Positions 43,008 to 52,784 are shown, numbered from the stretch's first letter. The stretch is 64,000 bases of DNA from Bacteroidota bacterium (GCA_016868895.1 VGFK01000001.1:397006-461005); one strand, 5' to 3'. The notes: generated by a model not told the origin, from the sequence alone. A program made the numbers and translations.

Positions 43008-43682
43008 CTAATTTGTCGGGGCTTCCTGCGACTGGGGTTCAGATGGAAAAAAGCGATTTTGAAACATCAATAGTGCAATCACACCTCCTGTAATCGATGC
43101 ATCGGCAACATTGAACACCGGTCGGAAAAACTCAAATGCATCGCCTCCCCAAATCGGCAGCCAGTCCGGAAAACGTCCATCCTGAATGATGGGGAAATAG
43201 AGCATATCGACTACCCTACCGTGTAAAAAACTTTCGTAGCCTCCCCTGAATCCCTCCATCCAAAAAGACCGTGCCATATTTTGCTCATACACATCACTGA
43301 ATTCAAAAACCATACCGTAAAACATGCTATCGATCAAATTACCAAGCGCCCCTGCATAAATAAAGGCGACACACCAAATGTATCCCCTGTGATAATTTTT
43401 CTTGATGATGGAAAGCAAATAATAGGTGCCAAAGGCGACGGCTATCATTCGAAAAACAGTCAACGCAATTTTACCCCAGGAACCACCGAGTTTCCAACCA
43501 TATGCCATCCCTTCATTCTCTACAAAATGCAAACGAAACCAATCAGCAGAAGAGAAAGGAATGAGTTCTTCCCCCATATAAAAATGGGTTTTTACATAAT
43601 ACTTACTGAGTTGGTCGATGAGCAGCACTAAAAAAATCAGAGCAAACGCATGTTTCGGTTTCACCACGATCTGTTTTGGCAA
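43008..43682 (-). CDS. lspA: Lipoprotein signal peptidase II
   Basis: Aspartyl peptidase that cleaves lipoprotein signal peptides in the inner membrane. The 224 residues exceed the usual about 160 because of an insert at roughly 121-190 between catalytic motifs. The catalytic aspartates are visible: Asp118 in GALGNLIDSMFYG and Asp194 in FNVADASITGG; the early FLVLLIDQLSKYYV is the first conserved helix. The long insert (FEFSDVYEQNMARSFWMEGF region) is a known Bacteroidota feature as far as I recall. It is last in the leftward operon gldFG-terC-murF/alr-lspA and processes lipoproteins such as GldJ. Confidence 0.94.
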   Translation of the reverse strand: MPKQIVVKPKHAFALIFLVLLIDQLSKYYVKTHFYMGEELIPFSSADWFRLHFVENEGMAYGWKLGGSWGKIALTVFRMIAVAFGTYYLLSIIKKNYHRGYIWCVAFIYAGALGNLIDSMFYGMVFEFSDVYEQNMARSFWMEGFRGGYESFLHGRVVDMLYFPIIQDGRFPDWLPIWGGDAFEFFRPVFNVADASITGGVIALLMFQNRFFPSEPQSQEAPTN

Positions 43683-43706
43683 AGATAATAAAACGCGGCC
43701 CTGGTT

Positions 43707-46184
43707 CTATGAAATATATACCCTCGGTACCCGCTGGGAAATGCCCGTCATGATTTCATAAGGAATGGTTCCGGCCTCTTTGGCCATCTTCACGATTGAG
43801 CGGTTGATTCCAAAGACTTCAACTTCATCCTCCAATGCAACACCCTTCAGATCGGTGATGTCGATCATGGACATGTCCATGCAAATATTTCCGACTGTTT
43901 TCGCTGCACGTCCATTGACCCACACACTCCCTGATCCGTTGCCCATGGAACGTGGAAAACCATCGGCGTATCCAATGCGAATGGTCGCAATTATTGAGTC
44001 GCGACTCAGGATGGCATTCCTTCCATAACCCACTGAATCACCCGCCTGTACCGGATTGATCTGAGCAATTGTCGTTTTCAATGAAACCGCTTCCGTCAGC
44101 TGTTGATGCGTGCCCGATGGATCAATTCCATACAAACCAATGCCCAATCGGACCATTTCATACTGGGCCTGTGGGTGACGAATGCTTGCGGAAGTGTTGG
44201 CGACATGCCGCAGAAAACCATAACCCAATGATTCCTGAAGCAAGGAACACATCTCATCAAAAGCAGCGATTTGCTGGCGAGTGAATGCATCGTGTCGCTC
44301 ATCTTCTGCTGCAGCTAAATGAGTAAACACAGATCGTATGCGAAACGCTGTATTCAACATGCCACTGGACAGGAAATCCTGCAGTGCAGCAGCATTGAAC
44401 CCCAATCGGTGCATTCCGGTATTGAGCTTGATGTGTATGGGGAAATATTCTATGCCTTCGCGTTGTAAAAATGTTGAGAGCGATTGGGCAATTTCTAGTG
44501 AATATACTTCAGGCTCAAGACCATGCTGCAACAACTCCGGAAATGCATCGCGCTCGGTATTCATCACCATGATGGGTAACCGAATGCCCGCCTTTCGCAA
44601 CTCAACTCCTTCATCGGCATAGGCTACGGCTAAATAATCCACACGGCTGTATTGCAGCAAGTTGGCAATCTCAAAACTTCCCGCTCCATACGAAAAAGCT
44701 TTCACCATGGCCATGATACGGGTATCGGGCTTTAAAGAAGCGCGCAGTAGATTGAGATTGTGTGCCATTGCAGATAAACTCACTTCCAATCGTGTTTGGT
44801 GACGCTTGTCCTGTAAGAGGGCGCTGATGCGCTCTACCTGAAGATCTCTCCGACCCTTAACGAGCACGAGCTGCTCACGAAAAGAAGAGATGCGCAGGTG
44901 CTGCAATGCCTCATCCGTAGACGCATAGTGTTCCACCTGCAAACCCGGATTGGCGGCTTCCGTATACTGCGCTTTGATTTCTGATCCGATGGTAATCAAC
45001 CGCTTCACGTTTTTTGAACGCAAGTACTCCCATACAAGTTGATAGGTTTTAGCCGGATCATTCCCAATTCCAGAAAGATCCGACATGATAACGGTACGTT
45101 CCATCCCAAGATGCTGCATCCCCATGAAATCAAGTGCACTGAAGAGCCCCGTGGCATCTGCATTGTAACTGTCGTTAATGATTTTACTGCCCAGTTGTCC
45201 TTCAACCACTGCAAGCCGCATCGACAACGGAGGAAGTTCCCGCATGCGAGGCACGATCTTTTTTGTTGCCCCCAATACACAACACACCGAAAAACAATGC
45301 ATCGCATTTTGTAGTGCAACCTCATCCGTATACGGAATCTGAAATGCTGCATCTTCCCCGTAGATCGAGAGGTGCACGTTCCGCATTCCATTAAAGGAGT
45401 CAGTCGACACCACCACGATATCCGCATCGCAATCACTGCCCCAACTCACCATGCGCTGTCCCGTTCTGGCATGCATTGCTTTCATTTCTCGCTTCACCAT
45501 GGCATCATCAGAACAAAAGACAACGGTTTCCGCATGCTGAAACAACTGCATCTTTTCCAATAGCTTTTGCCGACGATCCGCAAATCCCTCATTGTGCGCT
45601 TCACCAATATTGGTAAGCAGGCCAATACGCGGCTGAATCATTTCCCATAATCGATTCATTTCGTTGGTCGTGGAAATTCCTGCTTCAAATAAAGCAAGCG
45701 TATCCTCCGACTGTATGGACCACACACTGAGGGGTACACCGATCTGAGAATTGTAGCTGCGGGGACTGCGAACGATTGTGAACGCGTCTTGTAACAAAAA
45801 ATACAACCACTCCTTGACGATGGTTTTCCCATTACTTCCGGTTATGCCAATCACCGGCAGGTCATACTGTAATCGGTGATGGCGAGCAATGTGCTGCAAT
45901 GCATCCAGTACTGAAGGCACAGAGGCAAAAGCGGCATCGCGGTACAGGTGTCCGTCAGGAAGTTGGGAAACAATGAAACAACGCACTCCCGCGCGATAAA
46001 GATCATCGATGTACCGGTGCCCATCTCCACTGCCTGTTTTGAGTGCAAAAAAACAGGTGGTGTCCGGAAAATTCAATTTTCGACTATCCGTCAGCAGATG
46101 CTCTACCCGCAGCCTATCGGTAGTTCCCTGAACACGGGCGTCCAGTATTGCAAACAATTCAGAAGCAGTATACCCGGAGTGCAT
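43707..46184 (-). CDS. MurF-like domain fused to alanine racemase
   Basis: An 825-residue fusion. Residues 1-455 are MurF-like: ATP loop GITGSNGKTIVKEWL (115-127), DSYNADATGLFSALDF and VKGRRDLQVERI. The segment carrying the carbamylated Lys in MurF reads FADRRQKLLEKMQLF, unlike the canonical VAKAKGEI, so ligase activity is doubtful. Residues about 465-825 are a PLP alanine racemase: PLP Lys495 in AMVKAFSYGAGSFE, TRQQIAAFDE, ANTSASIRHPQAQYEM, DSVGYGRNAIL and GYADGFPRSMGN with GNICMDMSMIDITDL. It makes D-alanine. Gene order supports an envelope operon; a conventional murF lies at 28561. Confidence 0.93.
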   Translation of the reverse strand: MHSGYTASELFAILDARVQGTTDRLRVEHLLTDSRKLNFPDTTCFFALKTGSGDGHRYIDDLYRAGVRCFIVSQLPDGHLYRDAAFASVPSVLDALQHIARHHRLQYDLPVIGITGSNGKTIVKEWLYFLLQDAFTIVRSPRSYNSQIGVPLSVWSIQSEDTLALFEAGISTTNEMNRLWEMIQPRIGLLTNIGEAHNEGFADRRQKLLEKMQLFQHAETVVFCSDDAMVKREMKAMHARTGQRMVSWGSDCDADIVVVSTDSFNGMRNVHLSIYGEDAAFQIPYTDEVALQNAMHCFSVCCVLGATKKIVPRMRELPPLSMRLAVVEGQLGSKIINDSYNADATGLFSALDFMGMQHLGMERTVIMSDLSGIGNDPAKTYQLVWEYLRSKNVKRLITIGSEIKAQYTEAANPGLQVEHYASTDEALQHLRISSFREQLVLVKGRRDLQVERISALLQDKRHQTRLEVSLSAMAHNLNLLRASLKPDTRIMAMVKAFSYGAGSFEIANLLQYSRVDYLAVAYADEGVELRKAGIRLPIMVMNTERDAFPELLQHGLEPEVYSLEIAQSLSTFLQREGIEYFPIHIKLNTGMHRLGFNAAALQDFLSSGMLNTAFRIRSVFTHLAAAEDERHDAFTRQQIAAFDEMCSLLQESLGYGFLRHVANTSASIRHPQAQYEMVRLGIGLYGIDPSGTHQQLTEAVSLKTTIAQINPVQAGDSVGYGRNAILSRDSIIATIRIGYADGFPRSMGNGSGSVWVNGRAAKTVGNICMDMSMIDITDLKGVALEDEVEVFGINRSIVKMAKEAGTIPYEIMTGISQRVPRVYIS

Positions 46185-46190
46185 AGACGA

Positions 46191-47177
46191 CTATTCGGTT
46201 GGAACCGGCTTCTTTCGGGGATATTTCATCGAATACACAATCGACCCCAGTAAACAAACCAAAATCACGACCAACGAGACAATAATATCGATATGAATAC
46301 CGAAGTATTCAATCAGCATCTTTATGCCAATGAAGACCAGTACAATGGCAATTCCCTGTTGCAGGTAATCAAACTGATCCACTGCTCCTTTGAGTAAAAA
46401 GAACAGAGAGCGCAAGCCCAGCACCGCAAACACATTTGAAGAGTAAATCACTAAAATATCTTCTGGTGTAAACGGATCTGTCGCCCGCTCCCGAACCAGT
46501 GAAACCACCGTAGGAATTGAATCCAGGGCAAACGCAACATCCACTGCTGCCAGCATCAATACCACCACAGCGAGATTGGTAAAGTAGACCTTACCGTGCA
46601 CGTTGACAAAGTACCGTCCCTTGGGTTCAATCAAGGTGACGCGGAAAAATTTATTGATGAGCCGATAGACTTTTGTCTCACCTGGATCAAATTCAGCATC
46701 GTCTTTTTTAAAAAACAACATGTACCCGGTATACACCAGGAACACTCCAAATACATAGAGGATCCAATGGAAACGATTGATCAGTTCTATTCCCAAGGCA
46801 ATGAATACAATTCGGAATACAATGGCAAGAAGAATGCCGATCAACAGAGCGCGGGCAGCATCGTTTTGCTCGACTTTGAAATACGTGAAGATCAAAATGA
46901 AGACAAAGATATTGTCCACGCTCAACGACCATTCCATGAGGTAGGCAGTAAAGAATTTCGTGGCAATCAACGGACTCTCATCGAACCAGAGAAAAACACA
47001 AAAACCAACCGACAAGCTTACCCAAAAAAGAGTTTGCATCAACGCAGCCTTGATGCTGATCGAGCGATTCTTTTTACTGATCAGTCCAAGATCCACAACC
47101 AGGGCAAGCAACAGGACAATGGAAAACGTGAGGTAAGCAATTTGGGTCGAAGTCATCAACGCAGGATTGAACTGCAA
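46191..47177 (-). CDS. terC: TerC-family membrane protein
   Basis: A 328-residue integral-membrane protein with about seven to nine helices. TerC signatures are SLSVDNIFVFILIFTYFKV near residue 85, VVVLMLAAVDVAFALDSIPT near 205, and SNVFAVLGLRSLFFLLKG near 245. The acidic residues in DNIF and DSIPT are those thought to bind a metal such as manganese; the family was first linked to tellurite resistance and is now viewed as cation exporters. Met8 (47156) is an alternative start. It lies 32 bases after gldFG and 6 before the MurF-Alr gene. Confidence 0.93.
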   Translation of the reverse strand: MQFNPALMTSTQIAYLTFSIVLLLALVVDLGLISKKNRSISIKAALMQTLFWVSLSVGFCVFLWFDESPLIATKFFTAYLMEWSLSVDNIFVFILIFTYFKVEQNDAARALLIGILLAIVFRIVFIALGIELINRFHWILYVFGVFLVYTGYMLFFKKDDAEFDPGETKVYRLINKFFRVTLIEPKGRYFVNVHGKVYFTNLAVVVLMLAAVDVAFALDSIPTVVSLVRERATDPFTPEDILVIYSSNVFAVLGLRSLFFLLKGAVDQFDYLQQGIAIVLVFIGIKMLIEYFGIHIDIIVSLVVILVCLLGSIVYSMKYPRKKPVPTE

Positions 47178-47209
47178 AGATAATCAACCTGCGGCCCTGA
47201 TCCTTGCAA

Positions 47210-49606
47210 TCAGGCATATTTTCTCTTGCGCCAATAATGGTTCACGGCATAGAGAAAACCGAGTACAATCAAGGGCAGAACTAAATTGAGGAGTTGCCAA
47301 AACGATTGATGGGCGTCTAACTGTTCACGATCAAGCAAGCGAAGGCTATACACTTTGCTTCGGGTCGACATGATCCCATCGCCTCCCGTCATGTAAAACA
47401 ACGCATTTGAGATAAAATCCCGATTGGCGTACTGTTGTCGCGTGTACGCATTCACGCCCATGCCCAAGGGACCATCATTTTCGCTGAAGCCATTGATTAA
47501 AATATCTGCGTCAGAAATCACCAAGAGGCTGGTGAACCGTGAAGTGGATTGAAACGGCATGCCCATACCTTCCAATTGCTTCAATTCTTCGGTCGTCAAG
47601 CGATTGGAAAATGCAGAGGTAAAACTTCCCTCCATGAATACCGAAACCGGAAGCGGTCCCCGGTCAAACAACTTAAGATCCTCTTCCGTTTTGATGCTGT
47701 TCCATTCTACCAATGCCGGAGTTTGCAACGAACGGGAATACGCTGAAGTAGAAAGCAATATGTGCTTCTCTGTACCCGGAGCGTTTACCGTATCGATCGA
47801 TTGCGGAAATGAGCTGAGTACAAAATCAAGGTTGCTGGAAATCGGATGCCCGCTTGTGTTGCGCAGCAATGGAGCATAGGGCCATGGCAGCAGCTGTATC
47901 TGCGGTTTTCCACCCATACTCCCTACTACAGAAGGCATTTTATCGCATTCCAGGTCCTGCACTAAATCGCGGTTGATCCTCACACCATATCGAAACAATT
48001 GTTCATCCACATCCAATCCCATATCAAAAGCGACAAACGAACCCTTGCTTCGCTGTAAACTATCCATGCTGGCATAAAGCTGATCAACAGCCCATACAAT
48101 TTTTCCGCCCTGCATCAGGAACTGATCGATCTTCAGCCGCTGGGCTCTTGAAAAAGGAGATGTGGGCTTGACGATGAACAACACATCAAACGCTGAAGGG
48201 ATTGCAGGAACACTATCGATGGGAAGGATGGTAAATGCACTGCCTTTTCGCAAAACATTTTCTACAAGATCATACACACGTACATCCAGCGGTTGACCGT
48301 TGCCGATCAGGTACCCCACAACGGGAAGGGTATCGCGATTCAACTGAACAAGCGACCTGGCCATTTTGAATTCGAGCAATGCCTCTGCGGTGTTGAGCGA
48401 CTCCAACCCATTTGTATTGCTCTGGCCTTCCAGAAAATCAATCGCCACACTTCGATTCCCTTTGGTGAGAATGGCACCGGGAAATACCAGTGATTCTTCC
48501 GTACCCTCTCCTCTTTTTTGCTGGGCCTTCACATTGGTGGGATGAATGCCCATCTGTTGAAGTGAATCAAATAACATCGCTTTTGTGGAATCCGATAATC
48601 CTTCACCGGGCCGCTCAAAGGTTACTGCAAAATTGCCATTGCTCAATGACCGGAAACGATTTCCCATGTCCTCAACCGATTGGGCCAATTGCCTGAATCC
48701 AGCGGGTAATTCTCCATTCAAGTAGACGACCATGCTGACCGGTTCATTGATCGATTGGACCAATTCAGTCGTTGGCGCCGAGAGGGTAAACCGACGCTCT
48801 GCAGTCAGATCAACTCCGAACGGCATCCGATTGGCAAGCACTGAACAGATCAGTAACAGCCCAGAGAGGATGAAGAAGGATTGTATGCGATGCGTGATCC
48901 TGGAAACCGTCAGCGATACGAGAACAACGGTGAGCGTTATGAAATACACTACATCCCGTCCGGCGATGTAGCCTTTGCTGATGCTGTCGTAGTGCGCTTT
49001 TAGTCCCACCAGTGAAACAACATATCCGGTCGCTCCCCAACCCGTCCAGTCTGCAACCAAAGAAAAAAGTACATAGAGGATGTAACACAGAAAAGAGGAC
49101 GCAAGAAATGCACTGATGGCATTTGCCATCAGCATGCTGCACAGGACGCCAACCGAAGCATAGACCATGCACAGAAAAAAGAGTCCGATGTAGGATCCCA
49201 TGACTGCTCCGCTGTCGATTCCGGAAGTGGATAGCTGATGGATGGTCCATACATACATCAGGGTCAGTGCCAATGAAGATACCACTACCAGCAGGACCGC
49301 CGATAGCTTTCCGAGAACGAGTCGACCTGCTCCCAACGGAAGCGATCGCAACAACTCAAATGTTCCATTTCGTTTCTCTTCGCTGAATGAACGCATGGTG
49401 AGGGCAGGAACCAACAAGAGCATCAGATAAGGCGCCCACTGAAAAAATGGATCGAGACTGGCATACCCCGAGTCGAGGATGCTGGTATCGGGTAATACAA
49501 AGAGAACGAGCCCGGTCATCAGTAAAAAAACGGCAATGGACAAATACCCGAGGGGTCCACTGAAATACTGCCTCCACTCTTTGAGAAGAATTGCAATCAT
49601 CTGCAT
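47210..49606 (-). CDS. GldF-GldG fusion protein
   Basis: A single 798-residue frame that joins two gliding ABC-transport components, usually separate. Residues 1-240 are GldF-like: MIAILLKEWRQYFSGPLGYL, MRSFSEEKRNGTFELLRSLP and six hydrophobic helices of an ABC-2 permease. Residues about 245-798 are GldG-like: a helix, then VDLTAERRFTLSAPTTELV, a large extracytoplasmic domain (SMVVYLNGELPAGFRQLAQS, IKPTSPFS-type motif FIVKPTSPFSRAQRLKIDQF), and a final helix LVLPLIVLGFLYAVNHYW. The ATPase partner GldA is not here. Three near ATGs (49621, 49606, 49600) are possible starts; 49600 or 49606 look best. It heads the operon that ends in lspA. Confidence 0.87.
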   Translation of the reverse strand: MQMIAILLKEWRQYFSGPLGYLSIAVFLLMTGLVLFVLPDTSILDSGYASLDPFFQWAPYLMLLLVPALTMRSFSEEKRNGTFELLRSLPLGAGRLVLGKLSAVLLVVVSSLALTLMYVWTIHQLSTSGIDSGAVMGSYIGLFFLCMVYASVGVLCSMLMANAISAFLASSFLCYILYVLFSLVADWTGWGATGYVVSLVGLKAHYDSISKGYIAGRDVVYFITLTVVLVSLTVSRITHRIQSFFILSGLLLICSVLANRMPFGVDLTAERRFTLSAPTTELVQSINEPVSMVVYLNGELPAGFRQLAQSVEDMGNRFRSLSNGNFAVTFERPGEGLSDSTKAMLFDSLQQMGIHPTNVKAQQKRGEGTEESLVFPGAILTKGNRSVAIDFLEGQSNTNGLESLNTAEALLEFKMARSLVQLNRDTLPVVGYLIGNGQPLDVRVYDLVENVLRKGSAFTILPIDSVPAIPSAFDVLFIVKPTSPFSRAQRLKIDQFLMQGGKIVWAVDQLYASMDSLQRSKGSFVAFDMGLDVDEQLFRYGVRINRDLVQDLECDKMPSVVGSMGGKPQIQLLPWPYAPLLRNTSGHPISSNLDFVLSSFPQSIDTVNAPGTEKHILLSTSAYSRSLQTPALVEWNSIKTEEDLKLFDRGPLPVSVFMEGSFTSAFSNRLTTEELKQLEGMGMPFQSTSRFTSLLVISDADILINGFSENDGPLGMGVNAYTRQQYANRDFISNALFYMTGGDGIMSTRSKVYSLRLLDREQLDAHQSFWQLLNLVLPLIVLGFLYAVNHYWRKRKYA

Positions 49607-49712
49607 GCAAGATAACGTCAACCGCAGAAAAAAAACCGAAAAACAATCTTTAAAAACATTGTTCTTGGAGTTTAGCTATAGTAGGTTGCAGATTCACCAG
49701 TTAACATGTGTG

Positions 49713-51977
49713 ATGCGAGGAAGAATTGTGGGAGTGATGCTGATGATTGGGCTTGCGTTATCATGCCAGGCACAGTTGATGCGCATATGGGATGGAGAAG
49801 CAGGAGATAGTGCTTGGCAGAATGCATTAAACTGGCAGCCCAATGGTATTCCTTCTGCTTCGGATACCATTGTATTGAACAATGCACGGGTAGGCAATTC
49901 CTATCAGGTAGTGATGCCCAGCGGAGCCAGCAGATCTGTCATCGCAGTTTTGATCATTGCACCGGAAAATGGAGCGGCCATCACGCTGGAAATTCCTTCA
50001 ACCAACACCGCTGTGCCGGCCCTGCAGTTAGTGGCCCCCGATACCTGCCTGCGCATATACAACAAAGGCACCCTCATGAACCGGTCCACCGCCGGCACCG
50101 GTAACCCTATTTTGCTGACCGGAACCGGGCGCATTGAAAATGGCGGTAAATACATTCATCAAACGCTACGCGGCAATGCGCATATCGTATCCCGACTCAG
50201 TTGGGATTCCAAAAATGTGGAAGGCATTTTGGAGTTTGATGTTCCGGGAAACGGCGGATACATTCTCTCGGTTTCAGCAAGGCAGTTCGGTACATTGGTA
50301 CTCTCTTCAACTGCAGCGGGAAGAAAAACATACAGCGGTAGCGGAAACTCAAAACTCATGATGTGGGGCGATCTGATCATTCAGCCCTCTACAACATTGA
50401 ACCTGACCCTCAACAATCAGGTTGAACTCTACCGCCATTTGTCGGTGGAAGGAAGATGGGTCCATGCACCCTCAGCTTCGGATCCCACGGGAAGAAGGAT
50501 CCTCTTTAGAGGCGACTCTTCCTTTATTCGTATTCCTGGGGCGATGCAATGGGGAAGCAGGAGCAACGGTATTCGATTGGAAAAGGGAAAACTTTACCTG
50601 CGTTCACCTGTACGCTTGGAGCACGACAGTTGCGCGATGGAGATCCTGCCAATGACCCACCTCCATCTCGACACGAATGCAATAACGGGACCAGGTATTT
50701 TTAGCACACAACCCCATAGCCTGATTACGCTTGGAGCATCAATTGGAATTTCCGGAGATACGTTGCACGGAAATGTTCAAACTCAAAAAAAACGAATCAG
50801 CGATTCAACAGGATTTGAATTTACGGGAGTTGGTCGGCATGCCACCGGTAGCGGTTTCCCTGCTACCATCAAAGAGTTGAAACTCTCTTTGCAGGGCGAA
50901 CTGGAAACGGAAAATAATCTCACCGTACTTCAAGGAATGAAAATTGAATCCGGTAACCTGGTCATAAAGGATAGTGCAACACTGTTGCTCAAAGGGGATG
51001 CGATTACAAGCTGCGATACGTGTAGGATCAAAGGGTGGCTGTATAGAAACAACAATCAAATTACTGCAATGAGTTTCCCCATCGGCAATCAGTTTAGAAA
51101 GATTCCGATCGTACTGAAAAAAGAGCAGCCGGATACTTTACTGATCGGAATGAATGCAGTGCAGGTTGACAGTATGGCTACAAAGACTGCAACGTATCCC
51201 CTTCAGCACATCATGGATTCAACGCGTTGGAGCATCGTACGCCAAAGTGATTCAATGGGAAACAAGCAATCAATGGCAATCCCAATGGCCGCATACACTG
51301 ACTCCCACTCGTTACTCAATACCATTGCTCGTTGGGACACCACCCAAAAAAAATGGTTACCCATAGCGGGTACCGGGGGAGCGGGAAATGATACTGTCCG
51401 ATCGGCTCCAACCCATCTGGTATCGGGCACCTATTCACTAGCAGCATTTAACATCATTGCACTGCCGGATCGTTTCATTCACCTTCGAAGCCGTACAACA
51501 AAAAGTGGTTGTGTTTTGATGTGGAAGGTTGATCATCCTTCATCCATTGTCTATTTTTCCATTGAGCGAAAAGCGGGAACAGCATCATTCCAACGCATTG
51601 CTCAGGTCTCACCGACAAACAGGATGGATTACGAATATGCCCTTGCCTGCACGTGGTTCAATGGAGCGACCATCAGGGTTGTTGGTTACGAAGCCACAGG
51701 TGATTCAATTTTATCCAATGAGATGAAGGTCAACACCATTTGGTCTAGCGCCCGACCCTACCCCAATCCTGCATCTGAATTTCTCTGGGTGCCCGTTACT
51801 TCCTCGGCGATTACCGGAATCTGGGCCATTTCAAGTTCAGGCAAACAACTGGAGGTGGGGTATTCAAAATTGGGAGATCAGATCAAGGTATATATTCAGG
51901 ATCTACTGGCCGGAGTGTACCGACTGATGATCTGGGCTGAAGGCCGAATTGAAACAATTCCGTTTGTAAAAAGGTGA
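49713..51977 (+). CDS. Secreted protein with type A T9SS sorting domain
   Basis: A 754-residue cell-surface or released protein. The start at 49713 gives signal peptide MRGRIVGVMLMIGLALSCQA. The middle (about 25-660) is beta-rich with repeating stretches of Ser, Thr, Gly and hydrophobic residues (WDGEAGDSAWQNALNWQPNG, then LNNARVG and LTGTGRIEN), compatible with a beta-helix or sandwich passenger. The last about 85 residues form a Por secretion tail: YPNPASEFLWVPV, GIWAISSSGKQLE and LAGVYRLMIW. It is therefore T9SS cargo removed by PorU. Function of the passenger is unknown. It is divergent from gldFG and ends flush against the next gene. Confidence 0.85.
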   Translation: MRGRIVGVMLMIGLALSCQAQLMRIWDGEAGDSAWQNALNWQPNGIPSASDTIVLNNARVGNSYQVVMPSGASRSVIAVLIIAPENGAAITLEIPSTNTAVPALQLVAPDTCLRIYNKGTLMNRSTAGTGNPILLTGTGRIENGGKYIHQTLRGNAHIVSRLSWDSKNVEGILEFDVPGNGGYILSVSARQFGTLVLSSTAAGRKTYSGSGNSKLMMWGDLIIQPSTTLNLTLNNQVELYRHLSVEGRWVHAPSASDPTGRRILFRGDSSFIRIPGAMQWGSRSNGIRLEKGKLYLRSPVRLEHDSCAMEILPMTHLHLDTNAITGPGIFSTQPHSLITLGASIGISGDTLHGNVQTQKKRISDSTGFEFTGVGRHATGSGFPATIKELKLSLQGELETENNLTVLQGMKIESGNLVIKDSATLLLKGDAITSCDTCRIKGWLYRNNNQITAMSFPIGNQFRKIPIVLKKEQPDTLLIGMNAVQVDSMATKTATYPLQHIMDSTRWSIVRQSDSMGNKQSMAIPMAAYTDSHSLLNTIARWDTTQKKWLPIAGTGGAGNDTVRSAPTHLVSGTYSLAAFNIIALPDRFIHLRSRTTKSGCVLMWKVDHPSSIVYFSIERKAGTASFQRIAQVSPTNRMDYEYALACTWFNGATIRVVGYEATGDSILSNEMKVNTIWSSARPYPNPASEFLWVPVTSSAITGIWAISSSGKQLEVGYSKLGDQIKVYIQDLLAGVYRLMIWAEGRIETIPFVKR

Positions 51978-52325
51978 CTACAATGAAAAACTCTCACCGC
52001 AGGCACAGGTACGGGCTGCATTGGGGTTGATGAAATGAAATCCTTTGCCATCGAGTCCATCTGAAAAATCAAGCATGGTATTGAACAGATACAAAATGCT
52101 TTTACGATCCGTCACCAGTCGCATGCCCTTGTCCTCAAATACCTGATCACCATCCTTGATGGCATTGTCAAAATCCATTTTATAGGTGAGTCCTGAGCAT
52201 CCACCGCTGACCACACTGACCCGGACAAAATAATCTGATCCTTTGCCTTCTTCTGAAAGCAAGCGATCCACCCGCGCCTTGGCCTTTTCGCTGATCTGAA
52301 TACCCTGCATGAGGACTGCTGACAT
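51978..52325 (-). CDS. A-type iron-sulfur carrier protein (IscA/HesB family)
   Basis: A 115-residue Fe-S cluster carrier. The three conserved cysteines are present in GGCSGLTYKM near residue 42 and ARTCACGESF near 107. Length and pattern match IscA/SufA/ErpA; which subtype cannot be told. It is not adjacent to suf or isc genes in this window. A -7 element TAATTTTG lies upstream. It converges without a gap with the T9SS cargo gene (stop codons at 51977 and 51978). Confidence 0.93.
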   Translation of the reverse strand: MSAVLMQGIQISEKAKARVDRLLSEEGKGSDYFVRVSVVSGGCSGLTYKMDFDNAIKDGDQVFEDKGMRLVTDRKSILYLFNTMLDFSDGLDGKGFHFINPNAARTCACGESFSL

Positions 52326-52344
52326 AATTTACTGTGTTGGCACA

Positions 52345-52352
52345 CAAAATTA
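52345..52352 (-). promoter_or_regulatory. -7 promoter element before the Fe-S carrier gene
   Basis: CAAAATTA on the plus strand is TAATTTTG on the minus strand, a full TAnnTTTG match, 19 bases before the ATG at 52325. The opposite strand has a near match TACTTTTA (52365-52372) before the epimerase ATG. Inferred. Confidence 0.45.
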
Positions 52353-52384
52353 CTGAATCCAACGTACTTTTAATTCGTAAGGAA

Positions 52385-52783
52385 ATGCAAAAGATTGAAC
52401 ACATTGCCATAGCGGTAAAGAGCCTGGACACTTCAGTACCCCTGTATGAGAAGCTTCTGGGCACTTTGTGCTACAAAAAAGAGCAAGTGGTTTCCGAAAA
52501 TGTCAACACGGCTTTTTTCAGATCCGGTGAAACGAAAATAGAGCTCTTGGAAAGCACCACCGATTCAGGCGTGATTGCACGGTTCATAGAGAGAAAAGGC
52601 GAGGGATTGCACCATATAGCGTTTGCGGTCGATAACATTGAATCCGAGATCCATCGGCTCAAACAAGAAGGCTTTGAGTTCATTTCTGAGGCCCCCAAGC
52701 GTGGAGCCGATAATAAATTGATCTGTTTTTTGCATCCCAAACACACGACGGGTGTTCTGATTGAACTCTGTCAGGAAGTATAA
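52385..52783 (+). CDS. mce: Methylmalonyl-CoA epimerase
   Basis: A 132-residue vicinal oxygen chelate (glyoxalase-fold) enzyme that interconverts (R)- and (S)-methylmalonyl-CoA. Starting at ATG 52385 it reads MQKIEHIAIAVKSLDTSVPL; the further upstream frame crosses a promoter-like element. Metal-site residues appear in KIEHIAIAV (His), the conserved GEGLHHIAFAVDNIE and TGVLIELCQE (Glu). It works with a methylmalonyl-CoA mutase, a B12 enzyme, elsewhere in the genome. It fits with the B12-dependent RNR in this window. It converges with rnc, one base apart. Confidence 0.93.
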   Translation: MQKIEHIAIAVKSLDTSVPLYEKLLGTLCYKKEQVVSENVNTAFFRSGETKIELLESTTDSGVIARFIERKGEGLHHIAFAVDNIESEIHRLKQEGFEFISEAPKRGADNKLICFLHPKHTTGVLIELCQEV

Positions 52784-52784
52784 T

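Noticed and set aside
49642-49663. AACAAT...ATTGTT dyad between gldFG and the T9SS cargo gene
   Set aside because: Six AT-rich bases per arm in an AT-rich gap is expected by chance.
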